Positions 43,947 through 50,805 of a stretch of 64,000 nucleotides of DNA are shown here, piece after piece; positions within the stretch are counted from its first letter, which is position 1; every line of letters begins with the position of its first letter. The position numbers and the translations under genes are program-made. The notes below the pieces were generated by a model that did no database searches, was not told where the DNA came from, and saw only the letters and a list, made by a program, of their open reading frames with translations. The stretch is from UBA4416 sp035439445 (GTDB lineage: Bacteria; Bacteroidota; Bacteroidia; B-17B0; Aurantibacillaceae), in NCBI GenBank assembly GCA_035439445.1, contig DAORKG010000007.1, positions 48,943 through 112,942 on the forward strand, read 5' to 3'.

Positions 43947-46139
43947 TTATCTTAGGTAAAGCATTTCTCGGTATTTTGGTAATGGCCATGTCGCATCATC
44001 TACAATTCCTTCCAATTTGTCCACATTATAGCGAATAGAGTCAAAATACGGCTTAACCTTTTCGCAATAAGCATGGGCTTGCTTTTTAGCAGAATCTAAA
44101 TTATTAGCTTTTTTACGCTCTTCAGTCATCAAATAAGCTTCATTTTTAATTAAGGTTACTCTTTCAGAAATTTCTTTAATCAATTCCAATTGGGTTTTAG
44201 CTACTGTTTTAAATTCAGCCGGAGTCATGATATCTTTCATTCCTTTCACAGACTCAACTAAACCTTTTTGGTAGTTTAAAGCTGCCGGAATGATTTGGTT
44301 ATTTACCATATCTGCAATAATACGAGACTCAATTTGAATTTTCTTAGTGTAAGTTTCTAAACTGATTTCATAGCGAGCTTCTTGTTCTCTGTGACTTAAA
44401 ATTCCTAAATTTTCAAATAACCCTAATGTCTTCTTAGAAACCATTGCGTCTAATGCACCCGGTGTAGTAGGAATGTTGTTTAAACCACGTTTTTTAGCTT
44501 CAGCTTTCCAAGCATCACCGTATCCATTACCTTCAAAACGGATTTTTTTAGATTCACCAATATATTTTTTCAATACCTGGAAAATAGCCTCATCTTTCTC
44601 AACTTTTTTAGCAATTAAAGCATCAACATCTTTTTTGAAAGTAATCAATTGCTCTGCCATGATAGAGTTTAATACGGTCATTGGCCAACCACAGTTAGCA
44701 GAAGAACCAACTGCGCGGAACTCAAATTTATTTCCGGTAAATGCAAATGGAGATGTTCTGTTTCTATCTGTGTTATCTAATAAGATATCCGGAATTTTGC
44801 CGATGTTTAGTTTTAAAGCTGTTTTTTCTTCAGGGCTCATTTTTCCCGTATGCACTGCTTTTTCTAATTCATCTAAAACTTTGGATAATTGTTCTCCTAA
44901 GAATACAGACATGATTGCCGGAGGCGCTTCGTTGGCACCTAAACGGTGATCGTTATTAGCAGAGGCAATAGATGCACGCATTAAATCGGCATGTTCATAT
45001 ACTGCTTTTACGGTGTTTACAAAGAATGATAAGAACTGTAAGTTCGTTTTAGGAGTTTTACCAGGGGATAATAAGTTTTTACCGGTGTTAGTTGCTAAAC
45101 TCCAGTTGTTATGTTTACCGCTTCCGTTAACACCAGCGTATGGTTTTTCGTGTAATAATACACGGAAATTGTGACGCATTGCCACTTTTTCCATCACATC
45201 CATTAATAATAAGTTATGGTCAACTGCTAAGTTCGTTTCCTCAAAAACAGGAGCGCACTCAAACTGAGCAGGCGCAACCTCGTTATGTCGTGTACGAACC
45301 GGAATCCCTAATAAGTGAGATTCATATTCAAAATCACGCATAAATGCTGCCACTCTCTCAGGAATAGAACCCCAGTAGTGATCTTCTAACTGCTGACCTT
45401 TTGCAGGAGCGTGACCAAACAATGTACGACCTGTTTGTTGTAAATCGTAACGGATATTATATAAAGCAGAGTCAATTAAGAAATACTCTTGCTCCCATCC
45501 TAAAGTAGCAATTACTTTAGTTACGTTTTTATCAAAGTAGCTTTGACAAACCTCTGTTGCAGCCTTATCTAAGGCATGTAATGATTTTAATAAAGGAGTT
45601 TTAAAATCTAATGACTCTCCTGTGTAAGAGATAAAGATTGTAGGAATACATAATGTTTCGCCCCAGATAAATGCAGGAGATGTAGGATCCCATGCAGAGT
45701 AACCGCGAGCTTCAAACGTATTACGAATACCACCGTTAGGGAAAGAAGAAGCATCAGGCTCTTGCTGAACTAAAGCATTTCCACTGAAACGTTCTATAGC
45801 ACGACCACCTTCAATTGGTTCAAAGAAACCATCATGTTTTTCGGCTGTAGCACCACTTAATGGTTGAAACCAGTGAGTGTAGTGTGTAACACCATGGCTT
45901 TGAGCCCAAGCTTTCATGCAAGCAGCAACTTGATCAGCGATTTTACGATCAACGGTTGTGCCTTGGTTCATAGATTGTTGAATGCTGTTAAATGCCTCTT
46001 CAGAAAGGAATTCGCGCATAGCGTCTAATCCAAATACTTTTGAACCGTAGTATTGAGATACTTGTTGGTTGTTTCTTTTAATTTCAACAGGAGTACGTTT
46101 TACTACTTCCTGCATGGCTAAAACTCGTCTTGTGCTCAT
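43947..46139 (-). CDS. glnN: Glutamine synthetase type III
   Basis: 730 residues, the length of the GlnN form (against about 470 for type I). It joins ammonia and glutamate with ATP. Landmarks: GLDAMREFLSEEAF near the start, GWEQEYFLID (metal Glu), RHNEVAPAQFECAPVFEE, HEKPYAGVNGSGKHNNWSL, DHRLGANEAPPAI and NRTSPFAFTGNKFEFRAVGSSAN. All are intact. It is monocistronic, with a promoter at 46189-46219 and its own terminator. GSIII is the usual assimilatory enzyme in Bacteroidota. Confidence 0.97.
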   Translation of the reverse strand: MSTRRVLAMQEVVKRTPVEIKRNNQQVSQYYGSKVFGLDAMREFLSEEAFNSIQQSMNQGTTVDRKIADQVAACMKAWAQSHGVTHYTHWFQPLSGATAEKHDGFFEPIEGGRAIERFSGNALVQQEPDASSFPNGGIRNTFEARGYSAWDPTSPAFIWGETLCIPTIFISYTGESLDFKTPLLKSLHALDKAATEVCQSYFDKNVTKVIATLGWEQEYFLIDSALYNIRYDLQQTGRTLFGHAPAKGQQLEDHYWGSIPERVAAFMRDFEYESHLLGIPVRTRHNEVAPAQFECAPVFEETNLAVDHNLLLMDVMEKVAMRHNFRVLLHEKPYAGVNGSGKHNNWSLATNTGKNLLSPGKTPKTNLQFLSFFVNTVKAVYEHADLMRASIASANNDHRLGANEAPPAIMSVFLGEQLSKVLDELEKAVHTGKMSPEEKTALKLNIGKIPDILLDNTDRNRTSPFAFTGNKFEFRAVGSSANCGWPMTVLNSIMAEQLITFKKDVDALIAKKVEKDEAIFQVLKKYIGESKKIRFEGNGYGDAWKAEAKKRGLNNIPTTPGALDAMVSKKTLGLFENLGILSHREQEARYEISLETYTKKIQIESRIIADMVNNQIIPAALNYQKGLVESVKGMKDIMTPAEFKTVAKTQLELIKEISERVTLIKNEAYLMTEERKKANNLDSAKKQAHAYCEKVKPYFDSIRYNVDKLEGIVDDATWPLPKYREMLYLR

Positions 46140-46188
46140 GATTTTTGGTTTTTATAGGGGGTGTAAATGAAAAATTCTAATTTTTTGT

Positions 46189-46219
46189 CAAAAGTATATC
46201 AAAAAAAGGGGGGGTGCAA
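46189..46219 (-). promoter_or_regulatory. Promoter of glutamine synthetase III with homopolymeric spacer
   Basis: On the minus strand TTG (46219-46217), a 20-base spacer and TACTTTTG (46196-46189) fit the phylum consensus. The spacer is mostly a run of seven C followed by seven T. Just upstream the plus strand holds a perfect inverted repeat TTTTTTGAAA-ATAG-TTTCAAAAAA and a second run of six G (46260-46265). Confidence 0.7.
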
Positions 46220-46366
46220 GAAAAAAAGTTACTTTTTTTGAAAATAGTTTCAAAAAATAGGGGGGTATAGGCTATTCTAAAATATTTTTTAAAATTTAAT
46301 CTGAAATTAGGTGACAGTATTCATAATATATCTTCTAAACAGAAGAATTTCTTATTTTTACGTTCG

Positions 46367-48436
46367 ATGAATTTTTTGTTTCCTACATTTTTAATTGGTT
46401 TAGCAGCAATAGCCATTCCTATTATTATTCATCTTTTCAATTTCAGGAAATACAAAAAAGTGTATTTCACTAATGTTCAGTTTCTAAAAGAATTAAAACA
46501 AGAAAGCGATAGTAAATCCAAACTCAAAGAATGGTTGATTTTAGCGATGCGCATTTTAGCTATTGCATGTTTGGTATTTGCTTTTGCTCAACCATTTATT
46601 CCGGGAAAAACAAAAGCAGTGCAAGGCGAAAAAGCGATTAGTATTTATATTGATAATAGCTTTAGTATGGAAAGCACCAATAAAAAAGGAACGCTTTTAG
46701 AAAATGCTAAAGAAAATGCTACAGAGATTGTCAATACATTTAATGCAAGCGATAAATTTCAATTACTAACTAATGATTTTGAAGGCAAACATCAACGCTT
46801 TGTCTCTAAAGAAGATTTTATAGAGCAATTAAATGAAGTGAAAATTTCTTCGGCTACAAAATCTTTAAATGATGTCGTAAAACGTCAACAAGATTTTTTA
46901 CAGAACAGTTCTTCAAAAAATAAACGTATTTTTTTATTAAGTGATTTCCAAAAGAATACATCTGTATTTAATAAGTCAGATATTGATACTTCAATTGTTG
47001 TGAGTTGTATTCCCATTGCATCATCCGAAGTAAGTAATGTGTATATTGATAGTGTATGGTTTGAAACACCGGTTCAGCAATTTGGCACACAACAAATTAT
47101 TCATGCTGTCATTATTAATAAAAGCACAAAAGATATTGAGAATGGAACACTGAAATTATTTATCAATAATGCACAAGTATCTTTAAGTTCCTTTAATGTA
47201 AGTGCCGAAGGCAAAAAAGATGCTAGTATTTCGTTTACTGTAAAAGCAAAAGGAATTAATAAAGGTGTTTTAAAAATAGAAGATTATCCAATTACCTATG
47301 ATGACAATTTTTATTTTAGTTTCAATGCACAAACTACCATTAATGCTTTAGTGATTAATGGAAAAGAAACTAAGACTTCAGGAAACTTTAAATCTTTAAT
47401 GCAAAATGATAGTTTGTTTGTGTATAAAGATAACAACGAAACTTCTATCGATTATAGTGTATTTGCAAAGACAAATATTATTGTATTAAACGAGCTAAAT
47501 ACATTAACATCAGGCTTAACATCAGAATTGCAAAAGTTTGTGAGTAATGGTGGAAGTTTGGTAATTTTTCCAAACAAAAAAGCAGATTTAGAATCATATA
47601 ATACTGCTTTTCAAAATTTGCAATTACCTCAAATCACAAAATTAGATACGGTTAACACCAAAACACAAAGTATCAATTTTGAACAAGGTTTGTATGAAGG
47701 TGTGTTTGATAAAATTGATCAACGCATGGATTTACCAAAAGTGTTTGAGCATTTTGAATTTACCAAAACAACCAATAGTAATTATCAAGGCTTAGTGTTA
47801 TTGCAAAATGGACAATTCTTAATTTCTTTAAATCCATTAGGTAGCGGAAAAATTTATTTGTTTTCTATTCCATCTGATGAAAGCTGTTCTAATTTATTGA
47901 AACATGCGTTGTTTGTGCCCACATTAATTAAAATGTCGATTTTAAGTTTAAAACCTTCTCCTATTTATTATAAAACTGCTGTTAACGAAGCAGTAGTTTT
48001 AAATACTAATTCAAATTTTTCTGATAAACCTTTACATATCATAAAAGATGATGCTTCGACAGGCTCAGCAGCAAATAAACTCGATATAATCCCTGAGCAT
48101 CGTTTAGTGAATAATGCCACAACTATTTTTACTCAAAATCAAATTTTAGAGGCTGGGCATTATGAAGTTTTTGAAAACGCGAGTTCAATTAAAGATTTAG
48201 CCTTCAATTTTGACAGAAAAGAATCGGATATGAATTTTATGACGGCAGATGATTTACAGAAACAATTTGACGAAAAAGGATTGAAAAACTTCTCTATTAT
48301 TCAGCCAAATGAAAAAACATTAACAAATGCCCTACAAGAAGTTAACGATGGCAAAAAATTATGGAAATTGTTTTTAATTTTAGCCCTGATCTTTTTAGCC
48401 GCCGAAATATTAATTATACGATTATATAAAAATTAG
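46367..48436 (+). CDS. BatA-domain membrane protein with VWA-like domain
   Basis: 689 residues. The N-terminal double-membrane BatA domain (FPTFLIGLAAIAIPIIIHLFNFRKYKK and LAMRILAIACLVFAFAQPFI, about 4-75) precedes a VWA-like domain with the MIDAS-type ISIYIDNSFSMES (about 92-104) and LNDVVKRQQDFLQ. A large beta-rich region follows, and a C-terminal membrane helix (LWKLFLILALIFLAAEILIIRLY). Such proteins are common in Bacteroidota and of unsettled role. Residues about 563-569 (ASTGSAA) are encoded by a dispersed repeat (48053-48069). Confidence 0.85.
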   Translation: MNFLFPTFLIGLAAIAIPIIIHLFNFRKYKKVYFTNVQFLKELKQESDSKSKLKEWLILAMRILAIACLVFAFAQPFIPGKTKAVQGEKAISIYIDNSFSMESTNKKGTLLENAKENATEIVNTFNASDKFQLLTNDFEGKHQRFVSKEDFIEQLNEVKISSATKSLNDVVKRQQDFLQNSSSKNKRIFLLSDFQKNTSVFNKSDIDTSIVVSCIPIASSEVSNVYIDSVWFETPVQQFGTQQIIHAVIINKSTKDIENGTLKLFINNAQVSLSSFNVSAEGKKDASISFTVKAKGINKGVLKIEDYPITYDDNFYFSFNAQTTINALVINGKETKTSGNFKSLMQNDSLFVYKDNNETSIDYSVFAKTNIIVLNELNTLTSGLTSELQKFVSNGGSLVIFPNKKADLESYNTAFQNLQLPQITKLDTVNTKTQSINFEQGLYEGVFDKIDQRMDLPKVFEHFEFTKTTNSNYQGLVLLQNGQFLISLNPLGSGKIYLFSIPSDESCSNLLKHALFVPTLIKMSILSLKPSPIYYKTAVNEAVVLNTNSNFSDKPLHIIKDDASTGSAANKLDIIPEHRLVNNATTIFTQNQILEAGHYEVFENASSIKDLAFNFDRKESDMNFMTADDLQKQFDEKGLKNFSIIQPNEKTLTNALQEVNDGKKLWKLFLILALIFLAAEILIIRLYKN
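48053..48069. repeat. GCTTCGACAGGCTCAGC element read in frame in the BatA-domain gene
   Basis: The 17-bp string GCTTCGACAGGCTCAGC lies in the coding region and is translated ASTGSA. From memory this string, or its reverse complement, is a very common dispersed repeat in Bacteroidota. It is GC-rich relative to its surroundings. Confidence 0.65.
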
Positions 48437-48454
48437 TGAATACGAATCAATACG

Positions 48455-48504
48455 AATATACAAATCTGAGCTGTTTAGATTTTGCATACACAGATTTGTA
48501 TATT
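48455..48504. repeat. Perfect 14-bp inverted repeat between BatA gene and dihydroorotase-like gene
   Basis: AATATACAAATCTG (48455-48468) and CAGATTTGTATATT (48491-48504) pair exactly around 22 bases. Nearby TACGAATCAATACGAATA is a short direct repeat. There is no T run, so a terminator is less likely than a repeat element or operator. Confidence 0.75.
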
Positions 48505-48548
48505 AGTAATTATTTCGTAATCAGCAAGTATAGAACCACTACAATAAG

Positions 48549-49814
48549 ATGAATATATTAATTAAACAAGCTACGATAATAGATTCTAACAATAGCCATA
48601 ATGGTAAGGTTGTAGACATCTTAATTGAAAAAGGAGTAATTACACAAATTAAAAAAAGTATTACACCCGAAAAAGGCATTAAAACAATTGAAGGGGATAA
48701 TTTACATGTGTCTGCCGGTTGGTTAGATATGCAAGTAAATTTTTGTGACCCGGGCAATGAGCACAAAGAAACATTAGAAAAAGGTTTAAAAGCAGCGGCA
48801 AAAGGAGGTTTCACAGGCGTTGCAGTTATGAGCGGAACAAACCCACCATTACATAATAAAGCACAAATTGATTATGTGGTTAATAAAGCAAAATCAAATG
48901 CAGTAGATGTTTATCCTGTTGGAACGTTAAGCTATAATCAAGAGGGTAAAGATTTATCTGAAATGTACGACATGCAATTGTCTGGTGCTGTTGCTTTTAG
49001 TGATTATAAAAAACCTATTAAAGATGCTGGCTTAATTTTAAGAGCACTTCAATATTCAAACAATATTAATAGTTTTATTATCACACATTGCGATGATAAA
49101 ACGATTTCTCACGGAGGTTTAATGAATGAGGGAGTGGCCTCTACGCGCCTTGGTTTAAAGGGAATACCTGCTTTGGCAGAAGAAATTATGTTGCAACGTA
49201 ACATTCAAATTTTAGAATATACAGGTGGTAAAATGCACATTCCGACTATTAGTACAAAAGGAAGTGTTGACCTTATCAAAAAAGCAAAAGCAAAAAAATT
49301 AAATATTACTTGCGGTGTTGCAGCTTACAATTTATTGTTAGACGAAACAGAAGTAGAAGGCTTTGATACTAACTTTAAAGTGAATCCTCCATTAAGAACC
49401 AAAGAAGATGTGGAAGCTTTGAAAAAGGCAGTTGCTGATGGTATTATTGATGTGATTGTGAGTGACCATAATCCTCAAGATATTGAAAGTAAAGATTTAG
49501 AATTTGATTTAGCAGATAATGGAATGGTTGGTTTAGAAAGTTGCTTTGGCGTGGCTAATGCAGCTCTTTCTTCAAAAGCTTCTTTAGAAAGCTTAGTTGA
49601 TACATTAACTAAAAATCCTCGTTCTATATTAGGTTTAAATGAAGTTGTAGTTAAAGAAGGTGAAGAGGCTAATCTCACAATATTTAATCCTGGTAAAAAG
49701 TTTGTTTTTGAAAAGTCACATATTGTTTCTTCTAACAAAAATTCTGGCTTTATCGGTAAAGAATTAAAAGGAGAAGTGATTGCGGTGATTAATAAGGATA
49801 AGTTTTTAAACTAA
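48549..49814 (+). CDS. Dihydroorotase-like protein lacking the HxH metal motif
   Basis: 421 residues with the dihydroorotase/amidohydrolase fold pattern throughout: PTISTKGSVDLI, NPPLRTKEDVEAL, VSDHNPQDIE and the terminal small beta domain. In active enzymes the first strand ends PGxxDxHxHxRxPG; here it reads AGWLDMQVNFCDPG, so both His ligands are Gln and Asn. Later positions (His in FIITHCDD and KMHIPT, Asp in SDHNP) remain. It is therefore probably a non-catalytic PyrC' type partner of aspartate transcarbamoylase, or a protein with another role. carB lies 1 kb downstream on the same strand. Confidence 0.85.
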   Translation: MNILIKQATIIDSNNSHNGKVVDILIEKGVITQIKKSITPEKGIKTIEGDNLHVSAGWLDMQVNFCDPGNEHKETLEKGLKAAAKGGFTGVAVMSGTNPPLHNKAQIDYVVNKAKSNAVDVYPVGTLSYNQEGKDLSEMYDMQLSGAVAFSDYKKPIKDAGLILRALQYSNNINSFIITHCDDKTISHGGLMNEGVASTRLGLKGIPALAEEIMLQRNIQILEYTGGKMHIPTISTKGSVDLIKKAKAKKLNITCGVAAYNLLLDETEVEGFDTNFKVNPPLRTKEDVEALKKAVADGIIDVIVSDHNPQDIESKDLEFDLADNGMVGLESCFGVANAALSSKASLESLVDTLTKNPRSILGLNEVVVKEGEEANLTIFNPGKKFVFEKSHIVSSNKNSGFIGKELKGEVIAVINKDKFLN

Positions 49815-50353
49815 AAACTCACACCGAGACTTATCCCTCCCCAAAATTGAAAATAACCTGAATGAAAGCCTTCGGCATCGTCGCTCATGATAGCTGGCGT
49901 TAGCCCTGCTCTAAAAAAGAAACCGTCATCCTGGCGCTGAAACCTATATCCACATCTCCATACACTAAATAAGATATTTTCCCAAAAATAATTATCAGGT
50001 TCATTTGGCCTTTCGTTATACCTACGCTGCAGAGTGGCACCGATACCTAGTTCCAGATGATGAGGATTCTTAAATATGATAAAATTGTTTTCCACAACAT
50101 ATTCTTGTTCTATGTAAAATCCATTAAAATGTGGAGCAAAACCAACTCTACCGCTTAGCTTGAGTTTTTCCTTGTAGTAATATATTCTGTCAATATTTAA
50201 AGAATAAAGCCCTGCATTCCCACCTAACTCAATAAATCCTGCTGTTTTCGCAGGTTTTTTACTATAATCCCTAGGTGCCGGGCCCGTATAATCATCTTGT
50301 GCTTTAGCACAAAAATTAATTAATAAGAATAATATAAAAGGTAAATTTTTCAA
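49811..50353 (-). CDS. Probable outer-membrane barrel protein, unknown function
   Basis: 180 residues from an apparent TTG start. A signal peptide (about 1-18, ...NFCAKAQ) precedes DDYTGPAPRDYSKKPAK and a barrel-like pattern: GFIELGGNAGLYSLNIDRIYY, LSGRVGFAPHFNGFYIEQEYVV, HLELGIGATLQRRY, ending GGISLGVSF. The end overlaps the convergent dihydroorotase-like gene by four bases. I do not recognise a named family. Confidence 0.7.
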   Translation of the reverse strand: MKNLPFILFLLINFCAKAQDDYTGPAPRDYSKKPAKTAGFIELGGNAGLYSLNIDRIYYYKEKLKLSGRVGFAPHFNGFYIEQEYVVENNFIIFKNPHHLELGIGATLQRRYNERPNEPDNYFWENILFSVWRCGYRFQRQDDGFFFRAGLTPAIMSDDAEGFHSGYFQFWGGISLGVSF

Positions 50354-50412
50354 TTAAGCATAAAATTAACATAATCTCAGCTTAAGAAAAAATAAATCAA
50401 ATAAAAGCTGGC

Positions 50413-50622
50413 TTATTTTGTAATCAATACACAGGTACTGGTTGTATCTACCTTGTTTACCATTTCATCACAGGCAATTTGGGCTGATTTTTTCTGAAGA
50501 GGTCCTCGGAATGTGTCACCATAACTTTTCTCGCCGGTTCTGTGATCAGTGCATTCGCAAACATAAGATTTGCCACATGAAACCAATAACACAGATGTTG
50601 CTATAACTAAAATTGTTTTCAT
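50413..50622 (-). CDS. Small lipoprotein
   Basis: 69 residues. Lipobox LLVSC (Cys16) after a hydrophobic segment. The mature part has CECTDHRTGEKSYGDTF and five further Cys-spaced residues (Cys22, Cys24, Cys50, Cys63). No function is recognisable. It stands alone, 59 bases upstream of the barrel gene on the same strand, divergent from carB. Confidence 0.7.
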   Translation of the reverse strand: MKTILVIATSVLLVSCGKSYVCECTDHRTGEKSYGDTFRGPLQKKSAQIACDEMVNKVDTTSTCVLITK

Positions 50623-50805
50623 AATGAATATTTATATGTCAAAATTATATAATAAAAAATTTATGTCTATACCCTCATTTGGGTATATTTTAATTAAATG
50701 TTAAAATCTTAATAGGGTAAAAGTCTATCAAAGCGCTATCTTTACCAAGTTTGTTTTTTTGTTTCCTATTGTTTGAAAACAACCAAACAAACTCACTACA
50801 TAAAT

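Noticed and set aside
44473..44949. 158-residue open frame on the plus strand inside glutamine synthetase III
   Set aside because: It is antisense to a fully conserved enzyme and has no promoter, signal or family motif.
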